Assembly (NCBI GenBank): GCA_013396655.1
Contig: WBMV01005981.1
Span: 62,001-126,000, forward strand
Length of the DNA: 64,000 nucleotides
From: Campylorhamphus procurvoides
Taxonomy: Eukaryota > Chordata > Aves > Passeriformes > Dendrocolaptidae
Direction: 5' to 3'
Made by a program: the position numbers and the translations under genes. This document shows, in pieces, positions 11,801-23,739 of this stretch. The notes under the pieces were generated by a model. That model made no database searches. It was not told the DNA's origin and worked only from the letters and a program-made list of their open reading frames with translations. Within the stretch, counting starts at the first letter, position 1. The number at the start of each line of letters is the position of its first letter.

Positions 11801-14800
11801 ATACATCTAAAACCAACTCGTAGTCAGGATATAAAAAGGCATTTGAGTCAGCTGACAAAAAAACTTTGTTGATTAGACTCTTCTATAGTGTCCCTATGCC
11901 ACCTCTGATTTTTTATTGTATTCCTAAAACCTCTTCAATTAACTTTCTGTAATGATGGATTTGAGGGCATGGTATTGCCCATACATCTGTCTTGTTCTTC
12001 AAATCTGTTATAACAGCATGTTCCAAAGTCCAATTTAATGTTTCTGAAAAAAAGAGAAACAAATAGAGAGACAAGAAAAAAACACCAGCCTTAATTTAAA
12101 TAAGGTACAGAATTACTGTATGGGGCAACAGGAGTGCGCAATTCAATCAGGAAGCTCGAAGAAGAAGAATCACAGAGAAAGAAAAAATAATGGGTTAGTG
12201 TGTGACGTCCATGCGTATTATGCATGAGAGGTTTTCCTAGCATAACACTCCTTTTCCAGACAGCCAAGTGCTTCACATTGCAAAATGTACTATTCAGCAC
12301 TTGGAATCAGCCAGGCCAACTGTTTTTATACTGTCTGCCACAATCTGGAATTTTCTTTATCTTCAAATGGTTTAGCTGGTTTTGTGAGAGTTGCTCTTTT
12401 TGCCTACTATTTAAAAATCCACCCATGCCTGACTGTGTTATAAACCAGGTAAAATTGTTTACTTATCTTCTGACCCATTTGAGCTGTGTCTTAAAACTAA
12501 GGTACCGGGGCTGCAGGGAGGGGGTGGAGTGAGGGAGTAGGGGGTGGAACAAGGTGTCTGTTTAAACCTATTTCTTGTTCTCCTTTGCCCTGTAACCCAT
12601 GCACATGAGAAGAAAGCCATTTGAGTTGGATGTCAACGGCACAGAGATCTGATCTGAACTAAATGGGGAAAGGAAGATGAAATAGAGAATTGAGACTAGA
12701 TATTCTTGGTGCAACAGAGAAAGGCTAATTTTGAAGGCTGGCACTTGCTGGGAGGGAAAAGAAAGGCAAGTAGGTGGGGAGGAAAGTAAGTAATACTGGG
12801 AATTGGTGATGAGAAGAAACAGATCTCATGCAGATCAGCACTTGGTGGAAAACAAGGTTGAATATATGCTTAAACCTGAGAAAGTAATGCCTGATTCCAT
12901 GGAATTACAGTGTATCATTATATTTCCAGAACCCTTGTGAGCTTTAAATCGTACTGTTGATGGTCTTTTAAGGCAGTTAAGTAAGTGTAGCCTCCTCACA
13001 TGTGGCACTTTAAAGGAGCTGTGTTTTCTGGGTTTTTAGCCATGAATTGTGTCTTATCTGTCCAATCCCATCAGCTGAGATGTAAAACATAGAGTAGTAT
13101 TCACTACCATATTACACAGCTGGGAGTAAAGAAAGTACTCTTAAGTGTTGTCAGTCGTAAGAGTCCTGCAGAATGGTGCTTTAACATAAGTATTTCTCCT
13201 TTTTTCCATTGAGTGTTTCTGTAGAAAATGGGTATCACCTCCAAAAATGTAATATAATAAAAAGCTATAAAATAATTAAATCACTAGCAGTCCAATTTGA
13301 AAATAAATCTAAATGATTTAAAAAGAACAGAGAAGAAATATTATAGCAGCACTTTAATAAGCTCAAATAAAATACAATGACTAATACAGATACAAATGTC
13401 ATGAACTTTTCTGGCTACAGAAATCCATAAGAAGCTCAGAAACAGTTGATGTAATTTGTGTAGTTCATTCATGTTAATAAAGACCTCATTTGGTTTACTA
13501 TTAAGAATTTTTTAATTGTCTCACGTATGCCATTTGTTTTGACTTTGTTTCACAGCTTGTAATTGCCAAAGGGTATCTCAAAATTTCATTCTTTCAGAGG
13601 GGAGAAAAAGTCTTCAGAAATAACTTCTCAGTTCTTTCAATGGCAGTATTTGAGTAATCTGGGTACGCTGGGCTAGGAAAGTTAAAAACCCAAGACCTCA
13701 CTAGGCTTCTTTCATCTGAATTCAGTCATCTTGTCATATCTGAGGAGGGAATCCTGAATTCAGAGTCGAAAAGGGTTGGTTTGAGAAACTGGCTCACTAG
13801 AGTACTTTCAGATACTATATTCTAAAAAAATAGCTTTAATACATTTGTATAGTGCTTTATCCTTGAAATAAAGAGCTGAAAAATAAGTATCCATTTCTAT
13901 ACAAAAATATCTTGATGCTTCCATAGTTTTCCCTACAATAATCAATCACTTTAATCTTTTCCCACTGTTCCCTTGTATTTATTTGATAGTTTAATTCAGA
14001 TGTTGCTGCAGTCTTCAGAATTCACCAATAAAACTTTCTTTAAAGAAGCACATTTTCCGGTGCTGGATACTCACAACACTGAATATCCCCTTCGGTCTCT
14101 GAATGGACACATTATTGAATTTCTTCCATTGAACTTCCAAAGTTCTTCTCTTGAACTTTTTGCCTTTTCTTGCCCAAACCTTGAATAGTTTTTCACAAAC
14201 CCACTGGTGACCCAGTGATTAGCAAACACAGGACTTACAAACTCTACCTGGTTTGTAATAACTGCCTCACTAGTGTTAACATTTTTCTTTGTGACATTAC
14301 TGATGAAAGAATTTTCATGTGTTTTGGAACAGGTACAAGGCCTCTTTTGTAGAAGTAATCCACCTTCTCCACCTAGCTCTCCTCTGTAGCTGAGTGGTGG
14401 AAGTGTCAGGCAGGAATCATTCACAGGTCCTGCTTCCAGCTCTGCAGTGGCATTCCTGATGCCTCTTAGATGAGCCCTTTACACTGTTTAATACTCATGG
14501 TTTTATGTGGACAATGGAGAGGGTAACTTATCTTTCCCCTTGCATCTTGAATCTTTTGTCTGCTTTGTGGTGAGAGACCTCATTTTAGCAGGGATCACTT
14601 GTAAAAAATGTCTGGGATCACCTCTTGTAAATCTCCCAGATTTTACTTCTGGTCTCCCTTGTGGTTTTTAGGTGTTTGGGGTTAGAAATATCGTCTTTAG
14701 CTTTTCTGAATCAAAACATAATGTTCTGAGCTCAGAAGTGCTAGATATTGTTATTACTAAGATAATACTTCCAGATAGCCAGTCTTTCAGTCACTGTGAG

Positions 14801-15340
14801 CTAAAAGTGTATTGTACAACAAACCCCATCCTTCTCCTTGAAGAAATCAATATGCCTGTGCTTCCTGGCCTAGTGACCTCTGTCTTTTTCATATTATAAG
14901 CTTTGAGTGCAAGAGATATGAGCAATATCTTTCTCAGTCTTGAAAGGTATTTTAATACATCCAGAGACAAAAATCATACTATTCACAGCAGCTTTGGTGC
15001 TTGTTAGTGTGAGGATAAAATCTCTATAATTCCAGCTACCAACACTAATGCAAGAAAATAAGAGAAAGACAATGCTGTGTATGAAACTCATTGAATTGCA
15101 AACTGCTTTCTCAGCAATCAGAGCTGTACACTGATGCAAATCAGATGCTTACATAATGCTGTTATGCAAGGAGTGTAACAAGAGCTGCAGTGATTAAGAC
15201 ACTCTTGCTGTGTTCAGACTGTGTTGTCCTTTCACTTCAGAAAAAAACCCACTGACAAATTAACTGCTTGAAATTGATCCTTCTGTAGTGGATCAAGAGT
15301 CAAACACATCTCTGTACTCTGCTGACTTTTCACCTAATTT
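8863..15340. other. AT-rich non-coding DNA
   Basis: No gene, RNA or intact repeat is recognised. The longest frames (117 codons on the minus strand at 14071-14424, 102 codons at 12224-12532) lack domains and are what chance allows over this length. There is a G/A-rich patch at 12,500-12,550 and 12,740-12,790. Confidence 0.55.
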
Positions 15341-15440
15341 CTTTTTTATTGTTGTTTTTTTGTTGTTGTTGTTTATTTGTTTGTGGGATTTTGTTTTGTT
15401 TTGCTTTGGTGGGTTTGTTTGTTTGGGTTTCTTTTTATTC
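15341..15440 (-). repeat. T-rich low-complexity tract (A/C tract, minus strand)
   Basis: Runs of T are broken by single or paired G (TTGTTGTTTTTTTGTTG..., GGTGGGTTTGTTTG), the reverse complement of the A-with-C tracts seen at 18.2, 31.1, 54.4 and 63.7 kb. Frames over it give spurious Phe/Leu/Val- or Lys/Gln/Asn-rich peptides and should not be taken as proteins. Confidence 0.85.
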
Positions 15441-18192
15441 CTGAGATGCTTTGTGGAGCACACCAAAATGAACATCCCTTTTTCCATACCAGATCTTGGG
15501 ACAGTACTCTCATACTGGATGCACATGGATGTGCTGTGCAGAGTAACACATGGCTAAGATTAGGATGTGCTCTTTAGCTGACATACTGATGAAAAGGCAA
15601 CTTTAATTTAAAACATGCACTCCTGCATCAGTATGCATCCTAATACATTTGTGTCTGGCCTTGCAGTAGCTGTTTTTCAATAGAGGCATGTCAGGATTTG
15701 GATTATAATGTAATCTTTATTCTTTTAGTTATTTAGTATCAAAATAGGCATATATATACTAAATGCATCTAATACTCATTTAAATCTTGAAAGAGGGGTT
15801 TTTTCCCTTTTATTTGTTTTTTTCCTCCACCATTATCCCTTTGCAAAGTTCTCCAGCAGATGAGCCAAAGAGCCCATCAAATAGTAACGACTTTGTTGAA
15901 AATCAATTTATTTAGAACCAATAAGATATCCTGATGGAAACTGTATTTGCAGAATTTTGTGTATCTGGATCCAACTGTATTTTAAAAGTGTAGTGTGAAC
16001 TTTTTACATTTCAAATATTCAGTGATATTGATGGCAAAGATGGTAAAACTACTCTAACCAACTAGTTAGAGATATAAAGATATATGCTAGTAACTCTTTT
16101 TCAATCCTAGATGACATGCATAAGCATCAAAACTGGCTCCATCAGCCTTAACCATTTTGGGCTAATTATTTTCTCCATGTTTCTTGGCTTAATCTGACCA
16201 CAGTAGAAGATAGAGCAAGTAACATTTCATGAAGAACGAATTCAGTCCAAGTTAGTAGCAAATTGAATCAAAAGTTTATTTGAAATTTTGTGATAATAGG
16301 AGAAACAAAATGAAATATGTTGAGTTTGGGAAAAAACCACCAAGAATATTTCTATACTAAAAAGGATGTTTGTAAGGACATTAATCATAGAATTTTTGTA
16401 AGTACCTTTAGCGTCCTTCTTTTCAATAAAATATTTCTACAGCAACGTGAAACTGCTGTGCAAATAGTATAGCTAAAGCCAAGTCATGAGCAGGGCGAAG
16501 CATGAGATGGTAAAGAAGAAAATGTATCAGAAATTTGGATGATCCTCTTTTCCCTCCTTTATACTTCTCCTGGGGTCACCAAAAACAGGAACACAGAGTT
16601 CTTTTGATGCCAAGAGTAATGAATGAAGCACCAAAAGCTGCACCAAGCCAGGAAAGGAAACAGGAGGAAGAAGACAGAATAGAAAACAATGGTTGAAAAA
16701 GTACCAGATATATTTGTCCAAAAGTTTATACTATCCCTTTGTCAATGGTATAGTATTGTGAATATTTGCATCATACTTAGTGATTTCGACTGAGATTCTC
16801 CTGTATTCACCATTATAAAAGCACATAGAAATGAGAATTTACATCCAAAGTATTCTGAGCATTTGAGACAAAGAGGACTTGGAATAAAAACAGGTGTCTA
16901 ACTTACCTTAGGTTCTGGGTTTAATTGTGGTACTGCTCTGGTTTTGATTGTAGTCTGACTGCTGGCCAGAAACACTGTATTTTAAATGTCTATTTATATG
17001 TGAAATGGTTCACCGTAGTCAGAATTCAGATCTGTGGCAAATCCAGGAATAGATGCAGGTCACCTGGGAAACTAGTTTCTTTCCTTATCCTGAGGTTAGC
17101 TGAATGAAATCCTCTCCTACCTCCCTTCCTTTTAACTATTTGGTGAAATTAATTGTATTTCTACACTATCTGACTTTCCATAGTTATTCCAATATATTAA
17201 CACTCTTACCAGTTAAGTTAAACTCTGCCCTGCAAAACGACTCTGTGTAAAATATTGAAAAAAAACACTAATAAGAAATGACAAATAAAAAGAACTTGGT
17301 ACCAACTGTCTGATCTTATGTCAAATGCATCCTCTAACTCATAATGCCATAAATAATTCATTTATGTGAATTATATTAAGTCTTTCAAGCCTGCTTGAAA
17401 GTGAAACTTGTATGGAAGACAGTCAAAACCTAAAGAAGGAAAGATATTCCACCCTTTTCTGAGGTTCTACTACAAACGTAAGTCCAAGTGAATTATAACA
17501 CTTTAATGTATCATTTGTCTCCTTTTTTATTTAAAGAAAAGATGAAAAATAGATTTGCTTCCCTGCGTGAAATAGTCAGCAACTTAAATAGTGGGATGCA
17601 TCTTAGCATAGGTACTATTGTATATAGCTGTCTTTTGGTATGCTATTGCCAAATTTCAAAATTATTTTAATGTCCAGAGTGCAGATGAAAACTCAGTCTG
17701 TGACTGCCTGGAATCTATTGGAAAATAGGTAAACACAAGAGGTTTCTGTATACATTGTCTGGAAATGAGGTGTAATCAACTACCAAGGGCATGGCAAAAA
17801 TGCTCTTTCTGTATTCCTTTTACAAGATTTCTTCCCTTCTGGTGGGGAAAAGAGAGGTGGCCCTGAGAGGACCCCAACCTCAAAGACTGGAGCAGAGCTC
17901 TGCTGTCTTACAGAGCCAGATGAGCCAAATGCACAAGTTGAGCTCCTGCTTCAGAAGAAAGAGAGGCTATTTGGTACACTGATAGGCACCAACATTGTCC
18001 TATTTGTAGTCACTTATTCCAGCTGGGTATCTCTGGTGGAACTGAGGTGTGGGCAGGAGCAGAGGTGTCGGAACTTAAAGTTTTGACAATTGGTCATAAA
18101 GATTTTTCCAGCCCTGCTTTTACTTTCTGTTTGAAAAATCAAGCTGCAAAATTTCTTTGAGATTACACATTACCAAGTCAAATCAAGTGCAT
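15441..18192. other. AT-rich non-coding DNA
   Basis: Nothing recognisable was seen in this stretch on either strand beyond short chance open frames of at most 66 codons. Confidence 0.55.
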
Positions 18193-18297
18193 GAAAAACA
18201 AACAAACAAACCAAAACAAAGAAAAAACACCAAAAACAAACCAACAGCAACAAAAAAACCCCAAAAAACAAAACAAACAAAAAAAACCCCACACATC
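18193..18297 (+). repeat. A-rich tract with C runs
   Basis: AAACAAACAAACAAACC grades into AAAAAAACCCC blocks, a mixture of an AAAC microsatellite and A(6-8)C(2-4) units. Flanking DNA is ordinary AT-rich sequence and no retroposed body is recognisable on either side, so it is not clearly the tail of a known element. Confidence 0.85.
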
Positions 18298-21200
18298 CCA
18301 GTCTCCTTCAGCATTGGATTTTGTAAACCAGGAATTACGGCATGTACTGGGATTATGGAGGATGTTTCGCACATATTTCTGGAATGATTCTTCATGAGCT
18401 TATTTGTTCAGAGGTGAAACCCTATCATGTATGAATTTATCATGACACTGCTTTCAATGACATAGCATTGATTGGCAAGAGATTTTCTCCATTTTTCTGG
18501 AAAAATTTTACTCCAAAATATGTTCATTTTCTCTCTATTTTCCTCACAACTTCAAGAATTTTATAAAATGTGTTCTATTTCTTATTACTCCCTCCATGCC
18601 CAAAATGAGTCTATAGAGTCACTGCTGTCGCACTGTTGGTATAACGCATTATTCACAGACAGAAATGAAGAGTGACCATGGCACAAGATTAATCCATTTC
18701 CATCCAAACATCTCCAACTTAACACAGATAGAAGACAGCAGCATGTTTATTTGTTCAGGCTGTGACAGAAATTAGAAATAGGATAAGGACAGCCCAGTTT
18801 CCTTCTAGGGATATTCTTTGAAATGTTTAAAGTCCTGAAAATCTCAAACAAAAGACTGTTTATATAACTTTTTCCAATTGACCATCTTTTGAACCAAAAT
18901 ATTAACCAGAGGAAAAACTAAATACACTTTTCTTTTCACTACATCTTGATCCTACAAGAAACTGGCAAACTGCTTGTGAAAACTGTAAAGGTGAAAGCAC
19001 ACAGAAAAGACACCCAAGACATGTATATCATTCACAATCTATAAACCTTTCCCTTCTCACCACTGTAATGTTGGCAAATAAGTGTGTTGGTGTTTTTCAT
19101 GGTAAGGATTGTCAAAGTTGAATTGAAAAAGTCTGTTGTTTCACCTTGCTCCATTGTGTGATCATAGGTTTAAGGATTTTTATATGTTTTCACTGTCTCC
19201 AGATCATTAAGTTCCAGTATGAAAATTTCCCTGAGAGGCCACATCTTTGGAACTAGTTTATATTACTAACTTATAGTTGTTGCTACTTGAAAAGTGTTGT
19301 CCTAGATTTTTTCTTCCCTGCCCATCATCATGGCATAGGCCAATTCTTGGTGACAGTCCAATCCACATACCTCAGCTCTGTTCCCTTCACATACTGCATG
19401 TTTCTGTGGTGTTCTTTCAAAAGCATTACATAAAAGGAGTTGATAGAAAGGCATATGATAATAAACATGCATGCCTCAGGCTTCATGGTTGTAAAATGTC
19501 ATACTTACACAGGGACCATTGTTTGTTGGAAGTCAGCAGTCTCAATAACCCATTATAGCTTTGTTTACTCAAGGGCACACAATAAGCCCTAGTTTCAACT
19601 CCCTGCCAAACACTCCAATGCTAAAATGCACCCCATCTCGCACCCAGTCTGCCATTTACCTCACAGGCATTATTTCAGCATATATTTTTCATAATATGAA
19701 GTTGCCAGCCCAAAATCAAAACCCCTCTCGAAGGGCACAATTATTTCATTACTTTGGTCTTTGGTTAAGTACCCTTGAAGTGCCATGTTTCTATTGCTCT
19801 GGGTCGAGAGAACACAGTAGGTGCTGTGTTTTGTGATGCTGAGTGACAGTGACTTGCTGGAATAGCTACATTCTCAGAATTGCAGATACTGTCCTTGCAA
19901 CATCATACACCAAAGGATAGGAGAACCTCAGAAATGGTGTGGGAAGAGTGAATTGTATGGAACAATTTTGGTAAGGACTTGTGTACAGAAGGATATTCTC
20001 ACATATGGTGGTGGGGGGAGAGGAAGGAGAAAGAGAAATCAAGCAATCAAATTCCTTTGTTTCTTCATGCTTTCTATTTTCATCATAAATTACAGCCACC
20101 AGTGAAAAAGGCAGGTGAGAAAAAGTGCACTTTGGAACTGCCTTGAGTTCCAGTCTGTGCATGGGGATAACTCTCCCCTGCTTGTTCAGGTAATTCTTTC
20201 AGTCCAGGATTCAGCTGGAATGTCAAAGTTTTCGTGGAAAACATTTTGTGTCATTCACATAACTGCACTGATACAAGTTCCAGTACAATTTTGGCACTCC
20301 AGACTCTTAATTCCAGGAACTGTAGAGAGACATGTGGTGATTAAAATATTAGGAGAATTATCTGAACCATGTGAATCTCAGATGATGTTTCGTGTTGGTT
20401 CAGACCAAGTTTTGGGCAACGTATTCTTATTTAGTAAGAACTGGTTGTAGCTTCACTGTGGTTTGGACATTGACTGGAGCTGTTTTTCATTTGCAATATG
20501 CTAGATATGTATCGTAAATAAATATCATTCAGGTTATGAACTTTTGCAACCTTGATTGTTGCTTGCATGTGAAGGTAATTTGTAGTTTCTTCATTTTCAT
20601 AACTACATTTTGATTCAGTTAACCACTAGAAGAATTAGTCTGTTGTGTTTTTTTCTTTTAATTTTATTAAGCTGCAAAAAGAATTAATTTCCTTCCCTCT
20701 AAGAAAATTGGAAAAGCAGGTTAAAAAACTCTCTTCTCATCTGGGTTCTGTAGTGAGAGAAGTGGTTATGGGACTGCCCGTGGTGCTCCTTGAGGACATG
20801 ACAGCTGGTCACTTAAATCATGGGTGACCTTTTTCTTGGGGGTGCTTCACAATTATGTTTTAGAAACACATCTGCCTGCAGTTGTGTTTTCAGGTCTTTT
20901 CCGATTTTGGCAAGGCTCTCAGTTTCTTGCTTCTCTTCTGTATCTCTCATACACGTTCTCCTTCTTAGTAGTTTCTTTTCAATGTTGAATGTAACAGAGT
21001 ATCTTTAAAGCTTTTGCCTTTTTCAATTAAGCAGGTAGTAGGAAACTCCAGGCCAAAGCAATTTCACAGGCAGTAGTGAGCAGCACAGTAACCACCTTTC
21101 CTCGTAACCCACTGGGCATGCAGCAATTGCGTAGTCTGCATTTTCCAGCATGTTCTCTCCTTATTTTCTCTGCGAGACTGTTATTTGCCCCCTTTATTCC

Positions 21201-23261
21201 TGCCCAGCTCCTGACCTCTTTTTCCCAGTCATGGCTGAAGTTCAGCCACATTTAGTGATGCAGTGATTTCCCTGCGCTTTTCGAGTAGAAATCATGGTCT
21301 TGATTCTTCTGTTTTCTGTCATTTCTGCCTTCTTTCTCACACTTTCTCTTTTTTACTTGTATTCTCACTGGAAGTTTCAGGTAATACTGGGGTACCTATG
21401 CAGTGGTGTGGGTCTTCAAATACCTGGTTGGAGTGGTACCCTTCCCCACTGAACTTAGAATTTAATGCTCATTTTGCAGTGCTGTTGAGTTTGGCTTTGT
21501 GGATGTGGATAAACGTAGCAAGAGACATGGCCTGCTCAAAAAAGCATACAGTACAAGTAGATGTATAGAACAGGAGAAAGACAGAAGGACACAAGCAAAT
21601 GAAGTAGCTCGCTTCACTGCAGAAAATAGGAGCATTATTCCTTTTTTTTTTTTCTATTTTGAGATATTTCCATTTAATTCCTTCCTTTGAGTGTATTGAA
21701 CTGTATCGGATTCTATATCAGGTAATCACAAATTGTAGGATAGAAACCACTAATGGAACTGAAAGATTATTCACCTTTATTCCACAAACATGTATGCCTT
21801 TTGTTACCACCAAGACACATTCTATTAAATAGCACAGTAGTTGAGCAAGGTTTTAGTATACAAATAAGCAGCTTCTCTAGGCACCAATAAAAAAAGCTCT
21901 AATACTGTGTCTCCAAGCTATTGGAGAAGCTGGTTTTTTTTATAAATGGATATGTCCTGGCAAATCAAACCAAAAGCCAAGGCAGCATAGTATCCTTGCA
22001 GTGATGGAGTACGTAGCAGCTGCCTGCAGAAGAACAGGGCAAGGGAGGACTTGATTCCAGCCATGGAGAGCTCTGCCAAACCCCAACAGTTTGCAGCCCA
22101 AGAGCTTTTTGTGTCTTTTTATTCCCATGACTTACCACTGCTAGCTAAATGAGCAGACATTACTGTGGTGCGTTTACATACAGAACACGGAGCTGAATTT
22201 AACTGTCCATGCAGCAGAGCTGGGAGGATGGTTTGTGGGAACACTTGCTTCAGTGCCAAGGTAGCCAGGGTAGGCAAATCTCCCAGTGAAAGGCCTCCTG
22301 AATGCATACTATGGTGCTCAGTAACACGTCCTGTTTCCTGTATGAGGCAAAGGTTTTTGGAAAGCCACCCCACTTCCAGCCACTTCCAGTCTGGCAAGCA
22401 GCAGGAGTTGTTCTTTACATTACATTTGAAGATCCCCTTTATGCTTGAACGCACACACATGGCAGTACTCTGCTCCTGGAAGCTGACCTCAGGTAGCACA
22501 GAGAAAGGGTTATGCTGAGGGGCAGTGCATCTCATTCCTCTGCCATCAGTAAGAGACAAATATGTTTATTCCATTTGGAAGTGGCAAGTGACCCCACAGT
22601 CTCTTCTTGAACTAGAAGTTTTTATAAGCATAGCAGAACACTGATGCAGTGTCCTATACATCAAAGCATGAAAGTAAACACAAGTTGGGGGGACATTTCT
22701 TTAAGGCACCCTATGGTTAACCCTCTTTTGAAAACCTGTTTCGTTGCTTGCTGAATTGCTGGCAGATATAATGTTAATCTGCCTATTTCCAGAATAACAC
22801 TAAGGACAAGAATAGGTTAAAAACAACTAAATCAATACAGTGCTGGACTTATAGTGAATCTTTCCATGAAACATAAACCTAATTCATCTATCTGGTAGGG
22901 GGACCAAAGCCTGGCTGTGTGTCACAGCTCACTGGGTGTGATATTTTGAAAAAGGCTTCCACTCCGCTCCTGGCAATGGTTTTCAAAAACAAGTTGCACT
23001 TTATCTCTGTGACACCAAGAGATCACACATCAGCCAACACAGTCAGGTATCCAGAGCAAATCACTGGCTGGCTTACCTCCCAAGGTCTGTCCCCTAGTTT
23101 TATTACCACTGACAGTGGAGCCACTATTTAATGGGCAGCCTGAGATGACCAGCTTGTAGATAACATTAGATTTCATACAATAGCTGAGCCTACTGGGACA
23201 CTGTTTCCTTTAGAGTCTTCATAGCATCGAAGAACTCCCAGCATAAACTTGCAGGAAGTTT
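18298..23261. other. Non-coding DNA with a less AT-rich patch
   Basis: No gene was recognised. Between about 22,000 and 22,560 the base composition is more balanced and frames are open on both strands at once (146 codons minus at 22119-22559; 117 codons plus at 22165-22518). Neither product has a domain, signal peptide or membrane segment that I can identify. A run of 12 T lies at 21642-21653. An ancient unrecognised repeat or a non-coding exon are alternatives. Confidence 0.45.
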
Positions 23262-23266
23262 CACAG
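23262..23266. repeat. Target-site duplication (left) of the 23.3-kb LTR
   Basis: CACAG directly precedes the LTR terminus and is repeated exactly at 23735-23739 after it. Confidence 0.8.
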
Positions 23267-23734
23267 TGTGACTGGTTGAAATTGGCCAAATGCCAATTTC
23301 CCAAAGGGCCCGGGACAGGGGCCCCAAGACCCCTCCCGACCACGGGCGGAGGGGGGGGGGAAGAGAGGGAAAGAAAAACCCACGGACCCAAACTTCAGTA
23401 GGACTAAAGCAGTTTATATATGGATATATAGAGATAGAGAGAGAGAGGGAAGAAAAACAACAAGTTTTCACTTCCCTCTTATCAAAAAAATTGTTGTTTC
23501 CCGAAATCTCAGGACCCCTTCCTCCCAACTGGGTAATCAGCAGGTCCGCACCTCGGCCCACTCCCACAGCAGAGCGACCGCAGGGAGTTTCTCTGCCCTC
23601 CAGCCCTCCCGGAAGAAGGATGTCCCACTGACTTCCACTCCCCTCTTTATATCTTTGCTTATGTAAAGAAATGAGATGGAATACTTCCTTAGTTATGACC
23701 TTAGTTACCAGGAAGGTAAACTAAAACCACTACA
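23267..23734 (-). mobile_element. Solo LTR of an endogenous retrovirus
   Basis: On the minus strand the 468-bp element starts TGTAGTGGTTTTAG and ends AACCAGTCACA, so it has the TG...CA termini of an LTR. It is bounded by the perfect 5-bp duplication CACAG (23262-23266 and 23735-23739). A minus-strand TATA-type box (TATAAA, plus positions 23646-23651) lies about 85 bp inside the 5' end, giving a short U3. The rest is an R/U5-like part with a GA-rich microsatellite (about 23430-23450) and a run of 10 G at 23351-23360. No internal retroviral genes and no second LTR are present, so it is a recombined solo LTR. The end AATTTCAACCAGTCACA resembles the avian LTR ends I know. Family assignment is unsure; 5-bp duplications are common for ERVL-type elements. 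Confidence 0.82.
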
Positions 23735-23739
23735 CACAG
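23735..23739. repeat. Target-site duplication (right) of the 23.3-kb LTR
   Basis: This is the partner of CACAG at 23262-23266. The exact match at both termini fixes the LTR borders. Confidence 0.8.

Noticed and set aside
15288..15577. Phe/Leu/Val-rich frames that look like membrane proteins
   Set aside because: They are translations of the T/G-rich low-complexity tract at 15341-15440.
22119..22559. Longest non-CR1 open frame (146 codons, minus strand) as a gene
   Set aside because: No domain, no signal peptide, no splice context, and the opposite strand is equally open. The length is not surprising for 64 kb.
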